The position numbers and the translations under genes were made by a program. The notes beneath the pieces were generated by a model. The model was not told the origin of the DNA and made no database searches. It was given only the letters and a program-made list of their open reading frames with translations. Shown in pieces: positions 7,625-15,359 of a stretch of DNA of 33,693 bases. The stretch comes from Candidatus Delongbacteria bacterium (GTDB lineage: Bacteria; Delongbacteria; UBA4055), in NCBI GenBank assembly GCA_027858795.1, contig JAQICF010000236.1, positions 1 through 33,693 of the forward strand. Reading direction: 5' to 3'. Positions within the stretch are counted from its first letter, which is position 1. Every line of letters starts with the position of its first letter.

Positions 7625-7644
7625 AAGCCGTTCAGGAACGGCTT
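7625..7644 (-). terminator. Intrinsic terminator downstream of pyrH
   Basis: AAGCCGTT, loop CAGG, AACGGCTT is a perfect 8-base stem. Read on the minus strand it is followed by a run of T, so it best serves the pyrH transcript. On the plus strand only AAATAC follows. It sits four bases past the stop of the converging gene. Confidence 0.75.
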
Positions 7645-7648
7645 AAAT

Positions 7649-7679
7649 ACTAGACGCATGGTAATGCGTCTCTACTAGT
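7649..7679. repeat. Short intergenic palindrome (GACGC...GCGTC family)
   Basis: GACGCAT (7653-7659), loop GGTA, ATGCGTC (7664-7670), with ACTAG and CTAGT as further outer complementary bases. It overlaps the pyrH stop codon. It belongs with the palindromes at 10390, 13186 and 16206, which share GACG-type arms and a flanking CTAC or GTAG. Confidence 0.6.
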
Positions 7680-8385
7680 TTACTATGGAACCGATTTTCT
7701 CTCCCATAACGAAACGCTGCAAATGTCCCTCTTTCAGAAGATTCACAACTCCTATTTTAAGATTGTTCTCCATACAAAAACTTATAGCAGTAGTATCAAG
7801 AACTCTGAGATTTTTATTAAGTACATCTATATATGAAATAGTATCAAACTTTATAGCATCCGGATTCTTTACAGGGTCAGAATCATACACTCCATCAACT
7901 TTAGTAGCTTTAATAATGATCTCTGCCCCGATCTCTCTTGCCCTGAGAACTGCAGCTGTATCGGTAGTAAAGTAAGGATTTCCTGTACCGCCTCCAAAGA
8001 TCACAATACGACCTTTTTCAAAGTGTCTGAGTGCTTTTCTAATAATAATAGGTTCGGCGATAGATTGCATTGGAACAGCACTTTGTATAATTGTTTCTAT
8101 ACCTTCAAGCTCAAGTGCATTCTGAATAGCAATAGAATTTATGATAGTCGCAAGCATACCCATTTGATCTGCCTGTACCCTATCCATGTTCTTTGCATGG
8201 TCACTAAGACCCCTAAAGATATTTCCACCACCGATCACGATACCTATCTCAACACCAAGATTATATATCTCTTTTACCTGTTTCGCAGTATTCTTAACAA
8301 CCTCAGGATCGATACCGTAACCTTGACTCCCTACTAATGCTTCACCGGATAATTTCAATAATATTCTTTTATACTTTGCACTCAT
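7675..8385 (-). CDS. pyrH: UMP kinase
   Basis: This cytoplasmic enzyme phosphorylates UMP to UDP with ATP, the committed step to UTP and CTP. The protein has 236 residues, normal for the family, and belongs to the amino acid kinase fold. It shows KLSGEAL at the N-terminus, [11 protein letters not shown] (phosphate-binding loop), [12 protein letters not shown] (UMP contact region), [16 protein letters not shown], and [17 protein letters not shown] precedes the ATG by 6 bases. It follows tsf, the normal bacterial order, but a terminator lies between them and frr, the usual next gene, is missing: the convergent exported-protein gene ends just beyond the pyrH stop. Confidence 0.97.
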   Translation of the reverse strand: MSAKYKRILLKLSGEALVGSQGYGIDPEVVKNTAKQVKEIYNLGVEIGIVIGGGNIFRGLSDHAKNMDRVQADQMGMLATIINSIAIQNALELEGIETIIQSAVPMQSIAEPIIIRKALRHFEKGRIVIFGGGTGNPYFTTDTAAVLRAREIGAEIIIKATKVDGVYDSDPVKNPDAIKFDTISYIDVLNKNLRVLDTTAISFCMENNLKIGVVNLLKEGHLQRFVMGEKIGSIVN

Positions 8386-8410
8386 AACTTTCTCCAGATT
8401 TTATGTATAA

Positions 8411-8436
8411 AAAAAGGCTTTTTACAAAGCCTTTTT
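8411..8436. terminator. Bidirectional-looking terminator between tsf and pyrH
   Basis: AAAAAGGCTTT, loop TTAC, AAAGCCTTTTT. On the minus strand it lies just after the tsf stop and carries a T run, so it should end or weaken transcription of the ribosomal cluster before pyrH. Confidence 0.8.
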
Positions 8437-8443
8437 AAAAGTT

Positions 8444-9289
8444 CTAACCAATTTGATATCTAACGAATTTTTTCACAGCAATTTTAGTTCCCGCTTCCTT
8501 TTCAACGTTAGCAATAAGTTCTTTCACCTGCATTTTTTCTTTTACATACTCTTGTTCAAGTAAGCAAACATCCGCAAGTATTTTACCTTTTCTACCCTGA
8601 ACGATCATCTCAAGGATATTGTCAGGCTTATTCTTGTTCTTAGGATCTTCCTTAAGCATAGACTTAATTAACTCTAACTCACTCTTAACAAATTCTGGAT
8701 CAAGATCATCTTCAGAAATTGATCTAGGTGCTAAGGAAGCTATTTGAAGAGTAAGGTTCTTTGCAAGTTCGTTAATAGTTTCGTCAGAAGCTTTAGCTTT
8801 ATCTTCAACTTCCAGATCTAGGACAACACCAACTTTCTTGTTAGAATGAACATAATAAGCAACTTTATCACCAACTAATCTGGTGTGATCCTTTACAGTT
8901 ATATTCTCACCTAATTTAGCTCTAACTTCTGTTAGCTCTTCAACCATTTCTTCACTTTCTAATTTTTCTGCTTCACCTTGAAAAATAATACCTGATACTT
9001 TTTCACCGAATTGAATAAATTTTTCAGTATTAGTAACTGGCTCAGTTTCACAAGTTAATTGAATCATTGAAGTCGTTTTTGAATCATCAGAAACCTGACA
9101 GAATATTCTACCTTCTTTAGTTTCATTACCGATTCTTTTGGCTGCTTTAGCCATTCCTTTCTCACGAAGGATCTTTATTGCATCATCCATATCACCATTC
9201 GCTTCAGTAAGTGCTTTTTTACAGTCCATCATTGGGGAGCCAGTAGATTTTCTCAGGTCTCCAACCATTTTAGCTGTTATATCTGCCAT
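8444..9289 (-). CDS. tsf: Translation elongation factor Ts
   Basis: EF-Ts releases GDP from EF-Tu. The product has 281 residues. The N-terminal UBA-like domain is clear: MADITAKMVGDLRKSTGSPMM, then DCKKALTEANGDMDDAIKIL and REKGMAKAAKR. The C-terminal dimerisation-type domain ends KKFVRYQIG, as is usual. One departure stands out: the core segment that normally reads TDFVA, whose Asp-Phe pair inserts into the EF-Tu magnesium site, here reads CETEPVTNTEKF, with Glu and Pro in those places. GGAG lies well before the ATG. The gene sits 31 bases after rpsB on the same strand, the standard pairing, and is followed by a terminator. Confidence 0.95.
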   Translation of the reverse strand: MADITAKMVGDLRKSTGSPMMDCKKALTEANGDMDDAIKILREKGMAKAAKRIGNETKEGRIFCQVSDDSKTTSMIQLTCETEPVTNTEKFIQFGEKVSGIIFQGEAEKLESEEMVEELTEVRAKLGENITVKDHTRLVGDKVAYYVHSNKKVGVVLDLEVEDKAKASDETINELAKNLTLQIASLAPRSISEDDLDPEFVKSELELIKSMLKEDPKNKNKPDNILEMIVQGRKGKILADVCLLEQEYVKEKMQVKELIANVEKEAGTKIAVKKFVRYQIG

Positions 9290-9320
9290 TATATATCTCC
9301 GAAATTTTGCTAATTGTTAT

Positions 9321-10226
9321 TTATTTCTCTTCCTTTACTGGTGTATCAGTTTTTACTTCTGTCTTTACTTCTGTCTTTACTTCTTTTGGTGCTTCAGTTT
9401 TTACTTCTGCCTTTACTTCTTTAGGTGCTTCAGTTTTCACTTCTACAACCGGTTTTCTTAAAGGTCTTTTTGGCGCTCTTTTTGTCTCTTGTTTCTGAGA
9501 TGACGGCATTGGCTTTTTACCTTCGTCAGCCATTCTTATGTTCGCTACCTGACTTGCCTCAAGAATAGAATCACTAAAAACTTTTGTGATCAATCCAATA
9601 GATTTGAATGCATCATCATTTGCAGGAATAATATAATCAAGCCCGTCTATATCTGAGTTAGTATCAACGATAGCAAAAATAGGTATCTTTAATTTCTTAG
9701 CTTCTTTGATAGCAATTGATTCTTTCTGTGTATCAACAACAAAAATAGCATTAGGAATAACCTTCATCGTTCTAACACCTTCAAGAACTCTATGAAGTTT
9801 CGTTTTTACTTTTTCGATCATTATGATTTCTTTCTTACTGATCTTCTCATAAGTTCCATCAACAGCTTTCTTCTCGTATTCTTCTAAAGTCTTAATAGAA
9901 TTTCTGATAGTTTGAAAGTTAGTTAAAAATCCACCTAACCATCTTTCAGTTACCCAGTTCATTCCACATCTTAGAGCTTCTTCTTTTAAAAGATCTTTAG
10001 CTTGAGCTTTTGTACCAACAAAAAGGATCTTTCCTCTTTTTGAAACTATCTTCATAGCTGCGTTACAAGCTTCTTCAACCTTCTTAACGGTTTTGTTAAG
10101 ATCGATCAAATGAATACCTTTCTTCTTTGTGAAGATATACTGCTTCATTTTTGGATTCCATCTTTTTGAAAGATGTCCAAAGTGTGATCCTGCTAGTAGT
10201 AGCTGTTGTGCTGTTACTCTTGACAT
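9321..10226 (-). CDS. rpsB: 30S ribosomal protein S2 with a repetitive C-terminal tail
   Basis: S2 is a small-subunit protein needed late in assembly and for S1 binding. The core is typical: GSHFGHLSKRWNPKMKQYIF at the N-terminus, GILFVGTKAQAKD-like segment, ERWLGGFLTNFQTI, and PIFAIVDTNSDIDGLDYIIPANDDA. The usual protein ends near residue 230-245; this one has 301 residues. The extra tail is built of Lys/Glu/Val/Thr/Ala repeats such as EAPKEVKAEVKT, from about residue 250. A strong ribosome binding site (AAAGGAG) precedes the ATG. Downstream is tsf. A gap of over 300 bases separates it from rpsI, so it may have its own promoter or leader. Confidence 0.96.
   Translation of the reverse strand: MSRVTAQQLLLAGSHFGHLSKRWNPKMKQYIFTKKKGIHLIDLNKTVKKVEEACNAAMKIVSKRGKILFVGTKAQAKDLLKEEALRCGMNWVTERWLGGFLTNFQTIRNSIKTLEEYEKKAVDGTYEKISKKEIIMIEKVKTKLHRVLEGVRTMKVIPNAIFVVDTQKESIAIKEAKKLKIPIFAIVDTNSDIDGLDYIIPANDDAFKSIGLITKVFSDSILEASQVANIRMADEGKKPMPSSQKQETKRAPKRPLRKPVVEVKTEAPKEVKAEVKTEAPKEVKTEVKTEVKTDTPVKEEK
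9339..9450 (-). repeat. Tandem repeat encoding the S2 tail
   Basis: Units based on TTTACTTCT and GGTGCTTCAGTTTT alternate through this stretch. On the coding strand they give repeated EVKT and EAPKEVK units. Imperfect repeats like these can change in number by slippage; the units keep the reading frame. Confidence 0.7.
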
Positions 10227-10534
10227 TGTGTCTCCTTTTATATTTGGGGTTATTAGGCATCCGCATTATTTACATACGAATTATCATGCTTCAATCATCC
10301 CCTTAATCGTTACACATTTAAAAGCTGTATCACTTGTGATATCTCTAGTGCACCCCGTTCAAAGGTCATGAGCATGTTTCTATTTATAAGTAGAGACGCG
10401 ATGAAATCGCGTCTTTACAGAATCGTTCTATTTCATAAACGAGCAGTTCAAGGAGAAGTGTTATTTTATTGATGGAGCTTAGTTGACCTAAGTGACATCG
10501 ACTAAAATTGCACTTCGACGAAGAAATGCGAAGT
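10227..10534. other. Gap between rpsI and rpsB: probable rpsB leader
   Basis: The gap is 308 bases and has no convincing reading frame. It contains a GC-rich palindrome at 10390-10418, a 14-base near-palindrome (TATCAC, two bases, GTGATA) at 10328-10341, and the rpsB ribosome binding site. A long untranslated leader upstream of rpsB is common in bacteria and often autoregulatory, but I recognise no named RNA motif here. Confidence 0.4.
10390..10418. repeat. Short intergenic palindrome (GAGACGC...GCGTC family)
   Basis: AGACGCGAT, loop GAA, ATCGCGTCT, with GTAG and TTAC flanks that extend the pairing. It lies in the gap between rpsI and rpsB. The arms resemble those at 7649 and 13186. No T-tract follows on either strand, so it does not look like a terminator. 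Confidence 0.65.
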
Positions 10535-10936
10535 TTATCTCTTTGAGAACTGGAATTTCTTTCTCGCTCCAGCCAATCCATACTTCTTTCTTTCCTTCTC
10601 TCTTGAATCTCTGGTAAGCATACCTTGAACTTTCAAGTTAGGTTTTAACTCAATGTCAAAAGCTAATAAAGCTCTTGCAATACCTAAACGAGTTGCACCA
10701 GCTTGACCTGATAATCCACCACCTCTTACATTAACAAAAATATCAAATTTACCGATATTTCCTGTGATCTCTAGCGGTTGTTCAAGATCCATTTGAAGGA
10801 TCTTCTTTTTGAAATATTCTAAGCTTTCAGTATTATTAACAACGATCTTACCTGATCCCGGCTTGATCCTTACTCTAGCTGTTGCGCTTTTTCTTCTGCC
10901 TACTGCAGTAAAAAATCCTTGAGCATTTACTTTCAT
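10535..10936 (-). CDS. rpsI: 30S ribosomal protein S9
   Basis: S9 lies in the small-subunit head, and its C-terminal tail reaches the P-site tRNA. The 133-residue product shows [20 protein letters not shown] at the start, [23 protein letters not shown] in the middle, and the expected end [18 protein letters not shown] with the terminal Lys-Arg. It starts 22 bases after rplM, with AGGAAA ahead of the ATG, and the pair is the universal rplM-rpsI operon. Confidence 0.97.
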   Translation of the reverse strand: MKVNAQGFFTAVGRRKSATARVRIKPGSGKIVVNNTESLEYFKKKILQMDLEQPLEITGNIGKFDIFVNVRGGGLSGQAGATRLGIARALLAFDIELKPNLKVQGMLTRDSREKERKKYGLAGARKKFQFSKR

Positions 10937-10958
10937 TTATATCATTTCCTTTTTGATT

Positions 10959-11381
10959 TTATAGTTCCTGGGGTAATTGAGCTGAATGTGGATGTTCGTT
11001 ACCAATGTATACTTTTAGTCTTTTCATCCTTCTTGCTCTCATCTTATTCTTTGGAAGCATTCTGCTAACAGCTTTAGAAATAATTCTTTCTGGGAATTTT
11101 TCTCTAAAATCAGCTACTGTTTGCATTCTTCCACCACCAGGATATCCTGTATAGTGAAAATATTCTTTTTGTGTTTCTTTGTTTCCTGTTAGGAAAATTT
11201 TCTCAGCATTTAGAACGATAACAAAATCGCCTAGATCAATGTGAGGAGTGAATAATGGCTTCTCTTTCCCGATCAGCTTTACAGCTATTTGTGTAGCCAT
11301 TCTACCTAAAGTTTTACCTTCAGCATTAACAACATACCATTTTCTGTCGATATCGGTATGTTTTGCACTAATGGTTTTCAT
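10959..11381 (-). CDS. rplM: 50S ribosomal protein L13
   Basis: L13 is an early assembly protein of the large subunit. The 140-residue product is full length: KWYVVNAEGKTLGRMATQIA, the loop GDFVIVLNAEKI, YFHYTGYPGGGRM, and RMLPKNKMRARRMKRLKVYIGNEHPH, which is the family signature region. GGAG precedes the ATG. It is the first gene of the minus-strand translation cluster and a promoter candidate lies about 130 bases upstream. Confidence 0.97.
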   Translation of the reverse strand: MKTISAKHTDIDRKWYVVNAEGKTLGRMATQIAVKLIGKEKPLFTPHIDLGDFVIVLNAEKIFLTGNKETQKEYFHYTGYPGGGRMQTVADFREKFPERIISKAVSRMLPKNKMRARRMKRLKVYIGNEHPHSAQLPQEL

Positions 11382-11508
11382 TTCTTCTCCGCTTTCATTT
11401 ATTTTTTAAGTTATTTTCGTCACTTTCATTGTCTATCATCTATGATAAACTGCTACCTGATTCATAGTTAATTCATGCTTAATTAATTAACCGTTCACGC
11501 AGCGCACA

Positions 11509-11540
11509 CAAATATAACACACGCGATTTAAATACGCAAT
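11509..11540 (-). promoter_or_regulatory. Putative promoter of the rplM cluster, Bacteroidota-like
   Basis: On the minus strand ATTG (11540-11537), 20 bases, TATATTTG (11516-11509). This matches the Bacteroidota pattern TTTG, 19-21 bases, TAnnTTTG at all but one position. The same bases also read as TTGCGT, 17, TATATT for a sigma70 view. It leaves a leader of about 120 bases before rplM. Confidence 0.5.
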
Positions 11541-11598
11541 AAAAATATTTCTATTATTTTGATAACTATTGGGGAGATAAAAAATTAAATAAAAAAAT

Positions 11599-12195
11599 CT
11601 ACTTTCCTTCCTTTTTTCTTTTCTCTGCTATCTCAGGATAAAGTTCTTTAAGACAATCCGGGCAGATCGAATGTGAAAATCTGGCATCAGAACGTGTGCT
11701 TAAATATTCCTCAACCTGTTCCCAGTAACCTTCATCATCCCTGACTTTTTTACATGAGGAACAGATAGGAATTATACCATGTAAAGTCTCGATCTCATTT
11801 TTCAAATGATTGACTATAGTTTGAAGTTTTAAAAGTTTTGTTATATCTCTAATCTCTTCAACTACAAATTTAATTTCATTATTTTTATCAAATATAGGTG
11901 TAGCTGTTATCTCTTCAAAAACTTCTTTTCCGTTGTAAATATGTTTATGAACAACTTGGTGCTGTTTTTTATCAGTAAATGTTTTTTTTACAGCACAATC
12001 CTCTCCGTTTTGCCAGCATGGTTTTGTTTCATTGTGGGTTAATGCGTAACATTTAATACCTTCATCAGTGTTGTTTTTAAAAATTTCTTTGGCACTTTTA
12101 TTTGAAGAGACAACATTATGGTCTTTGTCTATAATTAATACTGCAAAAGAAAGATTGTCGTAAACATTGCATCCTATTTCATCACAGCTTTTCAT
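11599..12195 (-). CDS. PAS-domain protein with a C-terminal four-cysteine site
   Basis: The protein has 198 residues and no signal peptide or membrane segment. Residues about 12-120 form a PAS domain (VLIIDKDHNVVSSNKSAKEIF, EEITATPIFDKNNEIKFVVEEIRDIT). A Cys cluster within it (CYALTHNETKPCWQNGEDC) is typical of PAS domains in anaerobes and may bind a metal or cluster. A short coiled segment follows, then C145, C148, C178 and C181 in CSSCKKVRDDEGYW and HSICPDCLKELYPE, a tail often found on PAS sensor kinases and response regulators. Here no kinase, cyclase or HTH domain is present, so it may act by binding a partner. It is single, downstream of lepB. Confidence 0.75.
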   Translation of the reverse strand: MKSCDEIGCNVYDNLSFAVLIIDKDHNVVSSNKSAKEIFKNNTDEGIKCYALTHNETKPCWQNGEDCAVKKTFTDKKQHQVVHKHIYNGKEVFEEITATPIFDKNNEIKFVVEEIRDITKLLKLQTIVNHLKNEIETLHGIIPICSSCKKVRDDEGYWEQVEEYLSTRSDARFSHSICPDCLKELYPEIAEKRKKEGK

Positions 12196-12287
12196 AATTA
12201 TTTCCTAGTTTTTTATAAATATAGCACAAAAAATGGAATTCTACTATGAAATAATTTTGAAATAATATTTTGAATTTGAATTTATTA

Positions 12288-12314
12288 GGTCGGAGATGAA
12301 CCCCGCCCCTACGG
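12288..12314. repeat. GC-rich intergenic repeat downstream of lepB
   Basis: GGTCGGAG, GATGAAC, then CCCGCCCCTACGG: imperfect pairing of the GG-CGG arm with CCG-CC, ending in CCCTACGG. It stands out in AT-rich surroundings and ends in CTACGG, as the element at 21467 does. It lies 20 bases past the lepB stop. Confidence 0.5.
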
Positions 12315-12334
12315 TTTCATTTTTAATTTCTAAT

Positions 12335-13078
12335 TTATTGTATGAAATATCCAATACGTGACCAACGAATAGCTTTGAGAAGTGGAGCTTCTGAATCCCA
12401 GGAGAAATATACCATGATAGGTTTTCCGACAATATAATCCTCTTCAACAAAACCCCAATATCTACTATCTAAGCTATTATCCCTATTGTCACCCAGCATA
12501 AAATATGAACCTTCAGGTACCGTTAAAGGTCCGAAATTATCTCTGTTACCCAAATTTTGAAAAATGCCGCGTTGAGAATAATTAGCTGGTATTTCTCTCA
12601 TATCAGTAAATCGAGCTTTAGCCTTACCTTCTTCAAACATAGGGTCTATTTCAACTGTATCGTAAAACTCTCCGAATCTTTTTCCATCTACATAAACTTC
12701 TTTATCTTTAATTTCGATAGTTTGTCCCGCTAATGCAATGCATCTTTTGACATAATAAACCCATTGATCCATTCCTGTATCAAAATGTTTAAATACAACT
12801 ACATCACCTTGCTTGACAGATTTAAAAAAAGGAGTTTTTGCCCAAGGTATACTGAAACCGATCTCAGTAAATGGAATACCTATCCAGTCAGGAGTCCTAA
12901 ATCCATAAACAAATTTATTCACAAGTAACATATCTCCAACTCTCAGTGTCCTTTCCATAGAACCTGTCGGAATCCTGTATGCTGAAACAATGAACGACAT
13001 TATTAAAAATAGCATTATAGTTAAGCTTAAAGTTGCCTTAGTAATAAGTTGGTAATTTATTGATTTCTTTTCTTCCAT
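12335..13078 (-). CDS. lepB: Signal peptidase I
   Basis: This inner-membrane enzyme removes signal peptides from exported proteins. The 247-residue product has one N-terminal membrane segment (about 14-33) followed by the catalytic region: Ser40 in YRIPTGSMERTL, Lys111 in VYYVKRCIALAGQ, and the box MLGDNRDNSLDSRYWG near residue 200. Both catalytic residues of the Ser-Lys dyad are present. Its length is between that of short Gram-positive enzymes and the E. coli enzyme. GAGGAA precedes the ATG and a sigma70-like promoter lies just upstream. The many exported proteins in the window are its likely substrates, apart from the lipoproteins. Confidence 0.95.
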   Translation of the reverse strand: MEEKKSINYQLITKATLSLTIMLFLIMSFIVSAYRIPTGSMERTLRVGDMLLVNKFVYGFRTPDWIGIPFTEIGFSIPWAKTPFFKSVKQGDVVVFKHFDTGMDQWVYYVKRCIALAGQTIEIKDKEVYVDGKRFGEFYDTVEIDPMFEEGKAKARFTDMREIPANYSQRGIFQNLGNRDNFGPLTVPEGSYFMLGDNRDNSLDSRYWGFVEEDYIVGKPIMVYFSWDSEAPLLKAIRWSRIGYFIQ

Positions 13079-13107
13079 TCGTTCCTCGTTATAGATTTAT
13101 TGCATGG

Positions 13108-13136
13108 ATAATATGAAAATTGAAACTAATAGTCAA
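13108..13136 (-). promoter_or_regulatory. Sigma70-like promoter of lepB
   Basis: On the minus strand TTGACT (13136-13131), 17 bases, TATTAT (13113-13108): one of the best matches to the consensus in the window. It gives a leader of about 22 bases with GAGGAA before the ATG. Confidence 0.65.
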
Positions 13137-13185
13137 TTTCATAATCGTTTTACTTGTTGAATATATTTTTGTTCTAAAAAATTAC

Positions 13186-13210
13186 GAGACGTAAAGTGTT
13201 ACGTCTCTAC
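13186..13210. repeat. Short intergenic palindrome (GAGACG...CGTCTC family)
   Basis: GAGACGTAA, loop AGTG, TTACGTCTC is a perfect 9-base stem at 13186-13207, followed by TAC. It lies 14 bases past the stop of the antiporter gene. Its outer arms match those of the palindrome at 10390, while the inner bases differ with compensating changes. Confidence 0.65.
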
Positions 13211-13223
13211 AAAAACATTCATA

Positions 13224-15359
13224 TTATAATTTAAAGAATTCCCATACTTGACCTTGAGATGTCTTATTTAATAGAATTTCCACAAACTCTTTCTTATGCA
13301 AATATGTTGATATACCTGCTAAAACTCTTATATGCGGGTCATTTTTTTTCGTAGAAGACACAAGTAATATTATTATCTTTGTAGGTAAACCGTCAATTGA
13401 GTCAAATTCAAGACCATCTTTTTTAAAACCTATTGCTATCTGAACCTGTTCAACACCTTCCGTTCTTGCATGAGGTATTGCAAGACCGTTTTGCATACCG
13501 GTACTGATCACACCTTCTCTAGTCATAACTTCTTTAAAAATATCCTCTTTATTTGTTATCTTGTCATTTTTTTCTAACAGATCAACCAATTCTTTTATCA
13601 CTTCTTCTTTTGTACTTCCCTTCAGCTCAAGCTCGATACAATTTGGATCTAATATCTGCGAAATATCAATATTCACCCTGGATTTCATATCTGGCATAAC
13701 TACCTTTCTTAGCTCATCAGGATTCGTCATATCCTTCAATTTGTCGAGATTGTATTTCAACTTCATAAATGATTCATAGATCATTGTTCTCACAAATGAC
13801 ATATCTTCGGCACTTGTTGAAAAAAGTATTTTACATGAATGCTTATCAAGTTTTACAAAAATATCATCTTTTCTTATGTGATAGATTTCATGATCCAAAG
13901 TAATTTTATTAATAAAAAAACCTTCGTTATCAAAGTACTTAATTATGTATGATTCAAAGAATTCCGTTCTCTCTTCACTCCCCAAATTCAATTCATACGT
14001 TTCACTATCCAGGCCTTTTACTTCTTTCCGTGTCCCTCTCTTTTTATTCTTTAGAGTTAAATTTAATAATGGAGGTGATAAAAGTATACTCATCAGGATC
14101 ATCATTATTGCAATACCATAGATCTCTGAATCAATAAAATTACTCGATAGACCAATACCAGCAATAATAAGTACAACTTCTCCCCTAGGAACCATACCTA
14201 GACCGATTCTCAAACTTCCGATCTTATTAAAACCAGTAAATAAAGCAGGAATTCCACAGCCAAAGACTTTTCCAAGAATGGCCACAGTACCATATACAAA
14301 ACCGATCAGTAATATTTTACCATTAATCGCATTCAAATCAACCATCATACCCATTACTGTAAAAAATATCGGTACAAAAAATACTTTCAAAGGATGAATA
14401 GTATCCTGAATAACATAGTTAAGATCTGTTTTTGACAGGGTTAATCCCATCACATAGGCACCTATTATCATAGCAAGACCTGCACTTTCGAATATTCCGG
14501 CTAAAAACAATGCCAGCCCGAAAGAAAGAACTGTAAAAGTGTATTTATCTTTAAATATTTTTAGGAACTTACTTATTTTATTCGCTAATAATAATCCTAC
14601 AACGGTAAAACCGATCCACACTGAAATAGCCTTTGTAGATATTACCCCAATCTCTACCCAGTCAATCTCTCCACCGACAGTCAATACCGCTGAAACACCA
14701 AGTATAATTGCAAGTAAGATAATTCCTAATACATCATCAATTATCGCAGCTGTAAGAATTGTTACTCCTTCAGGTGATTCCATATATTTCTTCTTAGATA
14801 ATATCCTTGCGGTCACACCAACAGATGTTGCAGTGCTCATTACTCCGAGGAATAAACATTTAGGGTCCATAAATGGAAGGTCAAATAAATACATTCCGGC
14901 AATAACACCAGGGAAAAAAGTTCCGACAAGTCCACCCAAGCCGACAATAGAGCCTGTAACTGAATATTTTTTTAAAAGATTAATATCAGTTTCAAGTCCG
15001 GCAATGAAAAGTAACATGATTGACGCTATGACTGACACACCATATATCTCTGTACTTATTGGAATAATACCTTCATTCAAAGGAAAAAATCCGTGAGGAA
15101 ATCCCAAGAATGGCAATGGTACTTTACCAAGTAAGTATGGTCCAATTACAATACCTGCAGTAAGTTCACCCAAAGTAGTAGGTAAGTTCATTTTTTCAAA
15201 TAATAAACCAAAAAACCTTGCTGCAAAAATAATTAAACCCAAATGAAAAACGAATGATGTCATCAAGTGAATAATATTATCTTCTTGTGGAACATGATCT
15301 GAAGCAAAGATCAAAGTGCAAAACACTAAAATATATAGTATTATATTCTTGAATTTCAT
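13224..15359 (-). CDS. Cation:proton antiporter (CPA2/KefB-like) fused to a PTS EIIA domain
   Basis: The protein has 711 residues. After an apparent signal-like segment (about 1-20), residues 30-430 hold the many membrane spans of a CPA2 sodium or potassium:proton exchanger; LPTTLGELTAGIVIGPYLLG and TSVGVTARILSKKKY followed by AAIIDDVLGIILLAI (the Asp-Asp of the ion site) are visible. A cytoplasmic linker follows. Residues about 565-711 are a fructose/nitrogen-type EIIA domain with the phosphorylatable His630 in GLAIPHARTEG. Such fusions suggest that transport is tuned by a phosphorelay or by nucleotide or metabolite state. The start overlaps the stop of the upstream lipoprotein gene by 4 bases (ATGA), so the two are coupled. 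No PTS partner (EI or HPr) is in the window. Confidence 0.9.
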   Translation of the reverse strand: MKFKNIILYILVFCTLIFASDHVPQEDNIIHLMTSFVFHLGLIIFAARFFGLLFEKMNLPTTLGELTAGIVIGPYLLGKVPLPFLGFPHGFFPLNEGIIPISTEIYGVSVIASIMLLFIAGLETDINLLKKYSVTGSIVGLGGLVGTFFPGVIAGMYLFDLPFMDPKCLFLGVMSTATSVGVTARILSKKKYMESPEGVTILTAAIIDDVLGIILLAIILGVSAVLTVGGEIDWVEIGVISTKAISVWIGFTVVGLLLANKISKFLKIFKDKYTFTVLSFGLALFLAGIFESAGLAMIIGAYVMGLTLSKTDLNYVIQDTIHPLKVFFVPIFFTVMGMMVDLNAINGKILLIGFVYGTVAILGKVFGCGIPALFTGFNKIGSLRIGLGMVPRGEVVLIIAGIGLSSNFIDSEIYGIAIMMILMSILLSPPLLNLTLKNKKRGTRKEVKGLDSETYELNLGSEERTEFFESYIIKYFDNEGFFINKITLDHEIYHIRKDDIFVKLDKHSCKILFSTSAEDMSFVRTMIYESFMKLKYNLDKLKDMTNPDELRKVVMPDMKSRVNIDISQILDPNCIELELKGSTKEEVIKELVDLLEKNDKITNKEDIFKEVMTREGVISTGMQNGLAIPHARTEGVEQVQIAIGFKKDGLEFDSIDGLPTKIIILLVSSTKKNDPHIRVLAGISTYLHKKEFVEILLNKTSQGQVWEFFKL

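Noticed and set aside
9138..9498. Plus-strand reading frames rich in Phe, Ser and Val opposite rpsB and tsf
   Set aside because: They mirror the repetitive tail of S2 and the start of tsf; no ribosome binding site or recognisable domain.
10227..10534. A tRNA or known riboswitch in the rpsI-rpsB gap
   Set aside because: No cloverleaf or conserved aptamer core could be made out; only short palindromes.
10384..10581. A 65-codon minus-strand frame at the end of rpsI
   Set aside because: It overlaps rpsI out of frame and contains the palindrome at 10390; no signal of coding.
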